DNA from: Chloroflexota bacterium
Lineage (GTDB): Bacteria; Chloroflexota; Dehalococcoidia; Lucifugimonadales; Lucifugimonadaceae
DNA: 39,330 nucleotides
NCBI GenBank assembly: GCA_018650185.1
Contig: JABIGL010000069.1
Coordinates: 1 to 39,330 of the forward strand
Direction of reading: 5' to 3'
A program made the translations under genes and the position numbers. The notes below the pieces were generated by a model. It did not search any database and had not been told where the DNA came from. It saw only the letters and a list, made by a program, of their open reading frames with translations. Below, piece by piece: positions 16,721 through 25,633 of the stretch (its first letter is position 1; each line of letters begins with the position of its first letter).

Positions 16721-17802
16721 CCCACACAGACACGACGGATAAACCACTCCAGGGGAAACGCATCGTCGTCACCGGCGGAACCGGCTCCCTGGGCAAGCTT
16801 CTCGTCCGTCGATTGCTGTCCGGAGAAATGGGCGATCCCGAAGCGATTACGGTATTTTCGCGGGACGAAGCCAAGCAGCACCAGATGCGCCTGGACTATC
16901 TCCAGCAGGGCGCAGCCACGGACGAAATCATCTTCCAGAACTTCGAACGCAAGGTTAAGTTCTGGATAGGAGACATCCGAGATTTCGACAGCGTGAGCTC
17001 GGTGCTCCGGGACGCAGACGTCGTATTTAATGCAGCAGCCTTGAAGCAAGTTCCGACCTGTGAGTATTTTCCGTTCGAAGCTGTCAAAACAAACATAGGC
17101 GGCGCGGAGAACATCGTTAAGGCCATCGAGCAACATCGCCTCGGCGTGGAGACTGTTGTCGGCGTATCGACCGATAAAGCCTGCAAGCCGGTCAACGTAA
17201 TGGGCATGACAAAGGCCCTGCAAGAACGTGTGTTCATCCAGGCCAACATGCGCATCCCGGAAACCCGGTTCGTGTGCGTGCGTTACGGCAACGTCCTAGC
17301 GTCCCGTGGCTCAGTGATCCCGCTTTTCCATGACCAGATCAGGGCCGGAGGTCCGGTTACGATAACGACGGCAGAGATGACCCGTTTCCTCCTGAGCCTG
17401 GATCAGGCCGTGGATACCCTGTTCGCCGCCATACGATCAGCGAAGCCCGGCGAAACCTATGTGCCGGACGCGCCCTCTGCGCTGGTCACAGATATTGCGG
17501 CGGCCCTCATCGGGGACAGGCAGATCGACACACGGTTCATCGGCATCCGCCCGGGTGAGAAACTACACGAGGCAATGGTGAGCGACGAAGAGGCTCCACG
17601 GACCCGTATGGCGGGAGATTGGTATGCCATACGCCCAATGCTTCCGGAGCTATCTGGAGAATCTGAGGGTGCGCCTGCGCTATCCAGTGAATTCAGCTCG
17701 GAGGACCGAGTGCTATCAGCAGAAAAAACGCGTCAACTACTGGCCAATCATCGATTGATGCCGAACGACGTCAGCCTGGTAGACGGGGAGTTGATCCGAT
17801 GA
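16717..17802 (+). CDS. UDP-GlcNAc 4,6-dehydratase/5-epimerase (CapE/WbjB/WbvB-like)
   Basis: A 361-residue SDR that makes a UDP-2-acetamido-2,6-dideoxy-4-keto-L-sugar from UDP-GlcNAc in this family. VTGGTGSLG is the NAD loop, AALKQVPTCEYFPFEAVKTN and VSTDKACKPVNVMGMTKALQE are near-invariant for the inverting dehydratases, and RYGNVLASRGSVIPLF follows. Met in place of Tyr in MGMTK is normal for this family. The GTG start overlaps the reductase stop in a GTGA junction; a TTG at 16708 is possible. It ends with an ATGA overlap into the 2-epimerase. It is soluble, unlike the membrane CapD-type enzyme at 22326-24215. Confidence 0.88.
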   Translation: MTHTDTTDKPLQGKRIVVTGGTGSLGKLLVRRLLSGEMGDPEAITVFSRDEAKQHQMRLDYLQQGAATDEIIFQNFERKVKFWIGDIRDFDSVSSVLRDADVVFNAAALKQVPTCEYFPFEAVKTNIGGAENIVKAIEQHRLGVETVVGVSTDKACKPVNVMGMTKALQERVFIQANMRIPETRFVCVRYGNVLASRGSVIPLFHDQIRAGGPVTITTAEMTRFLLSLDQAVDTLFAAIRSAKPGETYVPDAPSALVTDIAAALIGDRQIDTRFIGIRPGEKLHEAMVSDEEAPRTRMAGDWYAIRPMLPELSGESEGAPALSSEFSSEDRVLSAEKTRQLLANHRLMPNDVSLVDGELIR

Positions 17803-18920
17803 AGGTCATGACCGTCCTTGGGACACGCCCGGAAATCATCAGACTGTCCCGGTTGATCCCTCTACTCGACCAGCTCTGCGACCACACGCTGGTGCACACA
17901 GGTCAGAACTATGATCCCCGTCTGAGCGAGCTATTCTTTAAGGACCTGGAGGTCCGCGAGCCTGACGTATATCTAAATGTCCGCGCCAGTGGATTCGGGG
18001 AGCAGATCGGCAAGATAATCACCGGAATTGAGCAACAATTCCTGGAGAAGCGACCCGAAAGATTACTCGTCCTCGGCGACACAAACAGCGGACTGGTAGC
18101 GCTCGTCGCCAAGCGTATGGGGATCCAAGTTTTTCACATGGAAGCGGGCAACCGTTGTTACGATGACCGGGTGCCGGAAGAGGTCAATCGACGGGTAATA
18201 GACCACTCGAGCACGGTTCTACTGCCTTACACACACCGCAGCAAGGAGAACCTGCTGGCTGAAGGTATCCAGCGTGAGCGGATATTCGTCACCGGCAACC
18301 CGATCAATGAAGTATTGGGCCACTACGAGCCGCAGGTCAAAGCCAGCACGATAATGACGGACCTGGGGCTAGAGAACAAAGACTTTCTGTTGGTCACCAT
18401 GCATCGCGCCGAAAACGTGGATGACGAGGGCCGATTGCGGACGCTGATGACCTCATTGGCGGAGCTACATAAGGCGCACGGCAAGCGCGTCATATGTTCG
18501 GTCCACCCCAGAACCCGATCAAAATTGGATGCGCTGGAATCCCCACCCGATATGACGGGAGTGGAGTTCCTGGAACCGTTCGGATTCTTCGACTTCGTTC
18601 GCCTTGAGCAGGAAGCGTTCTGCGTGATCTCGGACTCCGGGACCGTACAGGAAGAGGCGTGCATTTTTGGCACGCCCAACGTCACAATTCGAGACGTTAC
18701 GGAACGCCCGGAAACCATCGAATCTGGCTCCAACATCCTCGCCGGGATCGAGCCTGAATCTGTCCTTCAGGCGGTCAACATGGTGACGACCCTTGGCAGG
18801 TCCTGGAGGCCGCCGTACGAGTACACGGCTGAGGACGTGGCGCAGGTCGTGTCACGCATCGTGCTGGGACACCGTATCCTCGACCGTGTCGAGACCCAGT
18901 GGCGTGACTCTTCGGGCTAA
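17799..18920 (+). CDS. UDP-N-acetyl-hexosamine 2-epimerase, WbjD/CapG/WbvD-like
   Basis: A 373-residue member of the UDP-GlcNAc 2-epimerase fold, but of the branch acting on 2,6-dideoxy-L-sugars. Diagnostic blocks are TVLGTRPEIIRLSRL, HTGQNYDPRLSELFF, LGDTNSGLVALVAKR, FHMEAGNRCYDDRVPEEVNR, VDHSS-type HSSTVLLPYT, VHPRTRSKL and SDSGTVQEEACI. AGNRC instead of AGLRT separates it from wecB upstream. It would act last in the trio to give UDP-L-QuiNAc or UDP-L-FucNAc. A 58-bp gap then precedes the glycosyltransferase. Confidence 0.87.
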   Translation: MKVMTVLGTRPEIIRLSRLIPLLDQLCDHTLVHTGQNYDPRLSELFFKDLEVREPDVYLNVRASGFGEQIGKIITGIEQQFLEKRPERLLVLGDTNSGLVALVAKRMGIQVFHMEAGNRCYDDRVPEEVNRRVIDHSSTVLLPYTHRSKENLLAEGIQRERIFVTGNPINEVLGHYEPQVKASTIMTDLGLENKDFLLVTMHRAENVDDEGRLRTLMTSLAELHKAHGKRVICSVHPRTRSKLDALESPPDMTGVEFLEPFGFFDFVRLEQEAFCVISDSGTVQEEACIFGTPNVTIRDVTERPETIESGSNILAGIEPESVLQAVNMVTTLGRSWRPPYEYTAEDVAQVVSRIVLGHRILDRVETQWRDSSG

Positions 18921-18978
18921 TCGCCCGAGGATCTCAGATCCGGGTCATCGGACCCCTAGCTGATCGACTTGAGGATCG

Positions 18979-20229
18979 ATGACCCACCTCCTGATTCTGA
19001 GCCTGATATTCCCGCCGGACAACGTTTCAACGGCACACCTCATGGGTGAGCTGTCGGGTGACCTCGTGGCCCGCGGCGACAAAGTTACCGTCCTGACAAC
19101 GATGCCCCACTTCAACCGGGATGAATCAGCGGAAAAAGACCAGCCGATCCGACCGTTCTGGGGTCCGTTCTTGCGGAAGAGCGAATTCAACGGCGCCACC
19201 GTTTATCACACACCATCTCTGTCCCGGTTGGGTGCACTGAGTCGTGTTCTCGGCTGGCTAATATTTCACGTTGTCAGCCTGATCGCAGGACTGATGCTGC
19301 CGAGAAGGGTGGACGTGATCCTGGCACCTTCTCCGCCACTCACAGTCGGGGTAGTTGCGTGGCTGCTCGGGCTGTGGCACCGGACGTCGTTCATCTACAA
19401 CGCACAGGAGCTATACCCGGATATAGCGGTGAACCTGGGCGTCACGAAGAACCGATTGCTAATCTCCGTCCTCTACAAACTAGAGAATTTTGTCTACGCA
19501 ACCGCCGGAGTCGTGACAGTCATATCGGAACCAATGCGCGAGCAGATCCTGAGCAAGGGCGTGCCGCCGGAGAAGGTTGTCACCATCCCCAACTGGGTGG
19601 ACACGGCGACCATCAACGTACTTCCCAAGGACAACGGCTTCTCACGCGAACACGGGGTCGAGAACGACTTCGTCGTCTGCTACGCGGGCAACATGGGACT
19701 GGCCCAAAATTTTGAAGAGATCATCGAGGCCGCCGCAATTCTGCGTGGCGTTCCCGGCATTAAGTTCATGCTGATCGGCGACGGTGTTAAACGCCCGGAA
19801 ATCTGGAGAATGGTCGAAGAACTGGGGCTTTCCAACGTAATCGTGTTGCCGTTTCAGGACTACCACCTCGTCCCGCATATCTATGCCAGCTCAGACCTGT
19901 CATACGTGCCGCTACACGGAGAGGTGGCCGCACACGCATTGCCGTCCAAGGTGTATCGAATCATGGCGAGCGGACGGACCATTCTGGCGGTGGCCCGACA
20001 GGACTCCGGTGTGTCAGCCCTCGTAGCGAAATCCGGCTCCGGATTGGTTGTGGAGCCGGGAACGGGCGAACTCCTGGCGGAAGCGATTACGAAGGCCGCT
20101 TCCGAACCGGGGGCCGTCAGCGCGATGGGAGCGGCCGGACGAGAGTACGTGGAGCAGAACTACTCACGCCAGAAGATCGTTAGCCAGTACGCTGAACTGA
20201 TCTCCGGGATGAACACCCGCGCTCTTTGA
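18979..20229 (+). CDS. GT4-family glycosyltransferase, WbuB-like
   Basis: A 416-residue glycosyltransferase with two Rossmann domains. The N-terminal half begins LLILSLIFPPDN and has a hydrophobic stretch near 90-110 that may associate with the membrane. YNAQELYPD at about 138 and the C-terminal CYAGNMGLAQNFEEIIEAA and LPSKVYRIMASGR match the GT4 WbuB group, several of which are suspected L-FucNAc or deoxy-HexNAc transferases. Its place directly after the L-sugar trio suggests it adds that sugar. The start ATG has GAGG 5 nt upstream. It is the last gene of the operon, 18 bp from the stop of the convergent membrane gene. Confidence 0.87.
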   Translation: MTHLLILSLIFPPDNVSTAHLMGELSGDLVARGDKVTVLTTMPHFNRDESAEKDQPIRPFWGPFLRKSEFNGATVYHTPSLSRLGALSRVLGWLIFHVVSLIAGLMLPRRVDVILAPSPPLTVGVVAWLLGLWHRTSFIYNAQELYPDIAVNLGVTKNRLLISVLYKLENFVYATAGVVTVISEPMREQILSKGVPPEKVVTIPNWVDTATINVLPKDNGFSREHGVENDFVVCYAGNMGLAQNFEEIIEAAAILRGVPGIKFMLIGDGVKRPEIWRMVEELGLSNVIVLPFQDYHLVPHIYASSDLSYVPLHGEVAAHALPSKVYRIMASGRTILAVARQDSGVSALVAKSGSGLVVEPGTGELLAEAITKAASEPGAVSAMGAAGREYVEQNYSRQKIVSQYAELISGMNTRAL

Positions 20230-20247
20230 CGACCCGGACTGGGAGAG

Positions 20248-22257
20248 TTACCCGGGATTTCCGGGAGTCGCCCCTGCCTCGGCTTCTTCCTGGGCATCAA
20301 TTGCGAGCTCTGCGTACCGTGTGTTGGGCCCTAGCTCGACGCCAATATCTGTGTAAAAACGGGCCTGGTCCAGCAGATCTTGTGATCCGCCAGCAACGGT
20401 ACGGTACAGGTTTGCCACCGCAAAGTGGAGCGCCATGTTGTCCGGCTCCGCGTCCAGCGCCTTCTCTCCCTGTTCTACCAGTATCGGGAACAGCCGGATT
20501 TGTTCACCGGGGTCCAGGCGTTCCCATCGGTCTGACATTACGTTGAGGAGTCGTTCACGGCCAAAGGGAGATAGCGGTGGGAAGTGGTCGAGATTTTCGA
20601 CGACCTCCTCCACCGACGACCCGGTCTCCGTGATCAACTGTGCCGCCCTGAATATCCGGAAGTTCATCCCGTATATGAGGACAATGACGACAACCGCTAC
20701 AACTACGGGCGCTGCATAACTCGTTGCCCGTCGGATTACGACAGGGATGCGCGACGGACGGCCCTCGTTTGGCTCGATGATGCCCACGCCACGCTCACCG
20801 ACCACCGCCCAGCCCGCGACAAGGGCGAATGGAAGAAGCGTGGTTGACGTATCAAACAAGAACAAGTTGTGTATGAACAGGGCGACGAGTCCACCAGCCA
20901 TGAGCACGTGTAGGTGTCTGTTCTCTGACTCACGCCTCACCCGACGCCACGACATAAGTCCTAACCATCCCCACATCACGATGTAGGTAGAGAAACCTAT
21001 GAGACCGCTTGTTGCGAGCAAGTCCAACAGTTTGTTATGTGCACGGTCCAGGTTTGGCGACTCTTCAGTGAAATCACCCTCCAGTTGAAGTTGTTGAAAT
21101 GGGACCTCGAAATTTTCTCCGCCCCAGCCGGTTAGTGGCCTCTCGGCAAACGCTTCACTGGCGATACGAAGTCCGGCGACCCTGGACTGGATGTTCTCGC
21201 TTTCCAGGGACAGGGTCACGAATCTGTTGACCATGTGGTTGCGTTCAGCGAGGTTCTGCACCATCGCCGTGTCCCGCCCGACAAACAACAGGATTATGAC
21301 CACCGGCACCGCAAATCCGGCCGCCAGTATGGGAATCCGTACACGAGATCGGCCTGAGAACAGCGCAAATAATCCCGCAGCGGTGGCCAGACCGGCCATC
21401 AAACCAGCGGCAGAGCCCCGTGTCCCGGTCTCAACCAGAACCCACAAACTCGCCAGGACCGTTATCGCAAGAAAAGCCCCGTACACGGCAGACGGTGATA
21501 TTCGGTAGTTTGCTCGTGATCGGCCGATGTCTATCAATAGCGCCAACCCGAGCATGGCGTTGATCATCATCTGGCCACCGAGGAACGCCGGGTTCCCAGA
21601 CATTCCACCAATTCGACCAGCACTCCGGCCGATAGGCACGTAGCCCGTCACCTGGTACCCGAAACTCTCCGTCAGTGCCACAAAAATCGGGATCCAACTG
21701 ATCGCCAGATATATCCCGATCAGGATCTTCCATTCCCGAAGCCCTTTAACGGTAAATGCCAGGACGCCGACGAGGGCAAACCAGTGCGTCAGGTCTATCA
21801 GGCCACCCATCCGCTCATAACTGCTCCAGAGGCTCAAATTAAAGCTACTTCCGAAGTACGCAGCGATAAGCAGCGCAAGAAGATGGGCAGACATCAGCGC
21901 GAGAAGAATCGAACGCCGGGGACGGTATTCAGGACTCCTGATGGCCAGAAGGACGTAGAGGCCCACCGCTATCTCGATCAGTGATCGTGACCAGACCGCC
22001 TTGCCGACGATGAACGGGAAAACCGTTGACGTGGTAACGATGAGCGGTGTGGTGAACAGGAGGATCAGACTGAGCCTGATGCCCCAGAGCAACAACCCCG
22101 TGTAAGTGTCGTCATGGCCCAGGACGCGTCGCCATGAGAAATCATTCAGTAGACCAAGCCCCTCGAACAACGAGGGACGGGACGGTGATGGGGCCAACGT
22201 AGACATACCAGCATGCTGACTCCGATCGCTGCTATGTACTTCGCTCTGTTCACTCAT
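20248..22257 (-). CDS. O-antigen ligase/Wzy-type membrane protein with a TPR-like tail
   Basis: A 669-residue polytopic membrane protein with about ten or more hydrophobic segments between residues 45 and 550. GTRGSAAG, RIASEAFAERPLTGWGGENF and RAHNKLLDLLATSGLIGF are the hallmark region of the WaaL/Wzy (Wzy_C) superfamily, including the His used in ligation or polymerisation. After the last membrane helix, about 120 residues form an extracytoplasmic helical tail with TPR-like sequence (ALDAEPDNMALHFAVANLY). It transfers or polymerises lipid-linked glycan. ATG 22257 is chosen; GTG 22275 and ATG 22206 are alternatives. It faces the glycosyltransferase gene tail-to-tail and follows the capD-like gene. 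Confidence 0.85.
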   Translation of the reverse strand: MSEQSEVHSSDRSQHAGMSTLAPSPSRPSLFEGLGLLNDFSWRRVLGHDDTYTGLLLWGIRLSLILLFTTPLIVTTSTVFPFIVGKAVWSRSLIEIAVGLYVLLAIRSPEYRPRRSILLALMSAHLLALLIAAYFGSSFNLSLWSSYERMGGLIDLTHWFALVGVLAFTVKGLREWKILIGIYLAISWIPIFVALTESFGYQVTGYVPIGRSAGRIGGMSGNPAFLGGQMMINAMLGLALLIDIGRSRANYRISPSAVYGAFLAITVLASLWVLVETGTRGSAAGLMAGLATAAGLFALFSGRSRVRIPILAAGFAVPVVIILLFVGRDTAMVQNLAERNHMVNRFVTLSLESENIQSRVAGLRIASEAFAERPLTGWGGENFEVPFQQLQLEGDFTEESPNLDRAHNKLLDLLATSGLIGFSTYIVMWGWLGLMSWRRVRRESENRHLHVLMAGGLVALFIHNLFLFDTSTTLLPFALVAGWAVVGERGVGIIEPNEGRPSRIPVVIRRATSYAAPVVVAVVVIVLIYGMNFRIFRAAQLITETGSSVEEVVENLDHFPPLSPFGRERLLNVMSDRWERLDPGEQIRLFPILVEQGEKALDAEPDNMALHFAVANLYRTVAGGSQDLLDQARFYTDIGVELGPNTRYAELAIDAQEEAEAGATPGNPG

Positions 22258-22325
22258 AGATGTGTGAGCCTGCACTTAGAGGCAGAACCGCCCCACTGAG
22301 CGTGGCCATATGAAAGTGGCGACGT

Positions 22326-24215
22326 CTAGCTGTCCACGGCCCCATAGGCCTGTACCCGTCCATCCGGCTGTTCCGCAACATCAGATGAACCGGGCGTTTC
22401 AACGCTCGCGGGCACGTATTCAGGTAGTAGTTCAGAGATTCGGTTCCGCGCCGTCGGTTCGCCGATTTCAGGCAGATCGCCGAGCAAACGCTCCACCGTC
22501 TCTATCACTCCACTTTCGTTGGTCGAGTCGTTGAGTACCCAGAGTTTTTCCAACCCGGTATCTGTCACATCTTCTCCCGAGAAACTCAAGACTTCCGTCA
22601 TTTTCTCGCCAGGTTTGAGCCCTGTGTAAACGATCTCGATATCCTCTCCGGGTGTTAATCCGGACAGGGTTATCAGGGTCTCCGCCAGCGTCACAATCTT
22701 GACCGGTTCACCCATCTCGAGGATGAACACCTCTCCTCCTTTGCCCACCGCCGCCGCCTGAAGGATTAGTCCAACCGCTTCTGTACCACTCATGAAATAC
22801 CGTTCTACGTCCGGGTCCGTGACGGTAACCGGGCCACCGCGCTCGATCTGGCGTTTGAATATGGGCACAACACTGGCGTTCGAGCCGAGGACGTTTCCGA
22901 ACCTGACGGCTATGAATCGCGTCGAACTGGTCCTGTTCAGCTCTCGAATTACCAGCTCCGCCACTCGCTTGGTGGCCCCCATGACGCTGGTCGGGTTAAC
23001 CGCTTTGTCCGTAGAAATCAGCAAGAAATTATCCGCACCTACTTCGGCGGCGCTCCTCGCTGCCGCAAGCGTCCCGCCGATGTTATTGGCGATGGCCTGT
23101 GACGGGGCATCCTCCATCAGGTTGACGTGTTTGTGTGCAGCCGCGTGGAACACGGTTTCCGGGCGGCACTCCTTCATGAAACGGAGCAGTGCAGGTTCAT
23201 CATTCACGTCGACTATCCGGACCAGGAGATCTGTCTTCGGAGTGAGTGACGATTCGAGTTCCGATTCCAGGAAGACGAGCGGATTCTCTGCCCGGTCCAC
23301 GAGCACGAGAAGCCCCGGTTCGAGGGCCGCTATCTGGCGTGCCAACTCCGACCCCACGGACCCGGCCGCACCGGTGACCATCACTTTTTTGCCTTCGATG
23401 GAACTCCGTATGAGATTCACATCGAGTTCGGCCTGCGGACGTCCAAGCAGATCGATGATATCTACTTCTCGTATCTCAGAGATGCTGACCGTTCCATCCA
23501 CAAGATCGGCGGTGGCAGGAAGGATTTTGCATTCCACGCCCGCCTCGCGGCACATCTCGACGATGGCACGTTTACGCGTCGAGCTAGCGGACGGGATTGC
23601 GATCACGGCAATATCGACGCCGTAGGAGCGAACGATGTCCGGAATATCGGTAATCTGTCCGGCCACTGGGACACCGATGATGGTCTGCCCGACCTTGTTG
23701 CGATCGTCGTCTGCAAAGGCGACGGGCAGGTACTGGAACGCGTTGGTGCTGAAAGCCTGCGAACACAGTGCAGCGCCCGCGTCGCCCGCGCCGATGATCA
23801 GTAGCCTTCCGCCGGGTATACCACCGGTTAGTCCACCGATGTAGCGCTCACGCCCGATTCGGACCAGCAGCCTGACGCCGGAGAGCAGGAACAGGTTTCC
23901 AGCGAAGTCGATAAGGATCACGCTCCTCGGGAACCCCACAAATCCGAAGAGCCACCACTGGAGAACAAGGAACGCTATCGAGCTGATCAGCGTCGCCTTG
24001 AAGATCTGCACAAGGTCCGGAATGGCGACGTATCGCCACATCCCACGGAAGAGCCGGAACCCGGCGAGCGAGGCAAGCCGAATAGCTAGGAGGACCGGCA
24101 GCGATTCCCAGAACAGATCCGTCGGAATCTGATCGATATCAAAATCGAGCCGGATCGCGAATGCAGCCCAGAATGACACCGTCACGAGGACGGCATGGAG
24201 CGCCACCAGCATCAC
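22326..24215 (-). CDS. Membrane-anchored UDP-HexNAc 4,6-dehydratase, CapD/PglF/WbpM-like
   Basis: A 629-residue protein of typical CapD/PglF architecture. Hydrophobic helices lie at about 4-22, 38-56, 74-96 and 98-118. A first Rossmann (CoA-binding-like) domain starts at RLLIIGAGDAGAAL (137-150), and the SDR domain begins VMVTGAAGSVGSE (278-290). STDKAVNPTSVMGATK (401-416) carries the Asp-Lys pair and the family's Met. The reaction is UDP-GlcNAc to UDP-4-keto-6-deoxy-GlcNAc, feeding QuiNAc-type sugars. It starts at GTG 24215 or ATG 24212; no strong ribosome binding site is seen. No matching aminotransferase is present in the window. Confidence 0.88.
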   Translation of the reverse strand: MMLVALHAVLVTVSFWAAFAIRLDFDIDQIPTDLFWESLPVLLAIRLASLAGFRLFRGMWRYVAIPDLVQIFKATLISSIAFLVLQWWLFGFVGFPRSVILIDFAGNLFLLSGVRLLVRIGRERYIGGLTGGIPGGRLLIIGAGDAGAALCSQAFSTNAFQYLPVAFADDDRNKVGQTIIGVPVAGQITDIPDIVRSYGVDIAVIAIPSASSTRKRAIVEMCREAGVECKILPATADLVDGTVSISEIREVDIIDLLGRPQAELDVNLIRSSIEGKKVMVTGAAGSVGSELARQIAALEPGLLVLVDRAENPLVFLESELESSLTPKTDLLVRIVDVNDEPALLRFMKECRPETVFHAAAHKHVNLMEDAPSQAIANNIGGTLAAARSAAEVGADNFLLISTDKAVNPTSVMGATKRVAELVIRELNRTSSTRFIAVRFGNVLGSNASVVPIFKRQIERGGPVTVTDPDVERYFMSGTEAVGLILQAAAVGKGGEVFILEMGEPVKIVTLAETLITLSGLTPGEDIEIVYTGLKPGEKMTEVLSFSGEDVTDTGLEKLWVLNDSTNESGVIETVERLLGDLPEIGEPTARNRISELLPEYVPASVETPGSSDVAEQPDGRVQAYGAVDS

Positions 24216-24524
24216 GCGCCGTGTGCGTACGCTCGAATATATGGCGTCGCTCAGTGCTCTCAGCTGGATGCTCCCGATCCGATTACCGGCTAACGACGCG
24301 AGCCTGTTCAGGCCGATCGCTGTGGTTCACAGCATACTCCGGGGGCCGGCCCGGCCCTCTCGGAGAACGTGAACGCAAAAAACGTAATTACTGGCGTTCA
24401 CGTCTGGTTCACTCCCGGCAACAATTCCGTGCGGTATGTACGGATTTACCGGGATACCGGGGGCAAGAAGGGTTATCCTCCCGGTCCAAGTCGCACAATG
24501 CGACACCTTCTGGAGGAATCACGC
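24216..24524. promoter_or_regulatory. Divergent gap between the capD-like and flavin oxidoreductase genes
   Basis: This 309-bp stretch lies between the leftward capD-like start and the rightward TTG of the flavin oxidoreductase. The frame in front of the capD-like gene stays open for 37 codons without a standard start codon, and the frame in front of the rightward gene is open from 24369, but no ribosome binding site supports either extension. Promoters for both transcripts are expected here; I cannot assign boxes with confidence. Confidence 0.4.
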
Positions 24525-25559
24525 TTGAGACTCAGCGTCCTGGACCAGTCCCCTATACGCATGGGGGGAACGCCGCGAGAAGCCGTGCTTGCGACCATCG
24601 ATCTAGCAAAACTTGCAGATCAACTTGGCTACACCCGCTACTGGCTGGCGGAGCATCACAACACCCAGACCCTTGCAAGTCCGGCCCCGGAAATCCTGAT
24701 CCCTGCGCTGGCGGGTGCGACCCGTGGAATTCGGGTTGGCAGCGGTGGCGTCATGCTCAGCCACTACTCGCCCCTTAAAGTCGCGGAGTCGTTCCGGATG
24801 TTGGAGACGCTGCACCCCGGACGGATCGATCTCGGGGTCGGGCGCGCGCCGGGAAGTGACCGACACACAGCCGCCGCATTACAGCCGGGTCCGGTCGGAC
24901 CAGCGCTGGAGTCATATCCAGGGCAGGTCACGGACCTTTTGAATTACATGCACGGCGAGCTACCTGACGATCACCCGTATTCCGGGATCACGGCGATGCC
25001 CACCGGGCCCACCACCCCTGAAACATGGCTCCTGGGTTCGTCCATCGGAAGCGCCACATACGCAGCCCGACTGGGGCTTCCGCTCTCCTGGGCACACTTC
25101 ATCAGCCCGGAAGCCGGCCCGGAAATGGTCGCCCGTTATCGCGAGATGTTTGAGCCATCTGAATGGTTGGCCGAGCCGCGCGTAAATATCGGTATCTCCG
25201 CGACCTGTGCCGAAACCACGGAAGAAGCGCGCCGACTTGGACTGAGCCGTCACCTTATGCGGCTGCGCCGGGACCAAGGCAGATCATTCGACGGCGTACC
25301 AGCACCTGAGCTGGCACTTGAAGGCGAGTTCTCCCAACAGGAGCTGGCATATCTGGCACAGCAGCAGGAGAGGGCGATCGAGGGCGACCCGGACGTGGTC
25401 AAGCGCGGCATCCTGGAGCTCGCTGAACGTTACGAAACAGACGAGGCAATCGTTCTGACGATCACCCACGATTACGAAGACCGGAAAAGGTCATACCAAC
25501 TACTGGCGGAAGCATTCGAACTGGAAAAGCGTGAGCCGCTCGCAACCGGAGGCGCGTGA
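24525..25559 (+). CDS. LLM-class (luciferase-like) flavin-dependent oxidoreductase
   Basis: A 344-residue flavin oxidoreductase of the bacterial-luciferase superfamily, of the MsnO8-like group. RLSVLDQSPIRMGGTPREA, RYWLAEHHNT, VGSGGVMLSHYSPLKVAE and GRIDLGVGRAPGSD are typical. The TTG start is chosen because GGAGG sits 8 nt upstream and the family begins at RLSVLDQSP; in-frame ATG codons upstream lack such a site. It uses reduced flavin and oxygen to oxidise a small organic substrate, or acts as an F420/FMN dehydrogenase. It may form a transcript with the next two genes (74 and 24 bp gaps). The substrate is not inferable. Confidence 0.87.
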   Translation: MRLSVLDQSPIRMGGTPREAVLATIDLAKLADQLGYTRYWLAEHHNTQTLASPAPEILIPALAGATRGIRVGSGGVMLSHYSPLKVAESFRMLETLHPGRIDLGVGRAPGSDRHTAAALQPGPVGPALESYPGQVTDLLNYMHGELPDDHPYSGITAMPTGPTTPETWLLGSSIGSATYAARLGLPLSWAHFISPEAGPEMVARYREMFEPSEWLAEPRVNIGISATCAETTEEARRLGLSRHLMRLRRDQGRSFDGVPAPELALEGEFSQQELAYLAQQQERAIEGDPDVVKRGILELAERYETDEAIVLTITHDYEDRKRSYQLLAEAFELEKREPLATGGA

Positions 25560-25633
25560 GCCCACTTGGGAACAACCACACGTCCCTCGGTGAGCGTGGT
25601 CGTGATTAATCAACGGACAACTGGAGGCAAATC

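Noticed and set aside
16717-17802. Loss of catalytic Tyr in the CapE/WbvB-like dehydratase (MGMTK) as an anomaly
   Set aside because: Met at this position is normal in the inverting dehydratase family and in CapD/PglF-type enzymes, so it is not unusual here.
24369-24524. N-terminal extension of the luciferase-like oxidoreductase
   Set aside because: The extra 52 residues are not family-like and GGAGG directly precedes TTG 24525.
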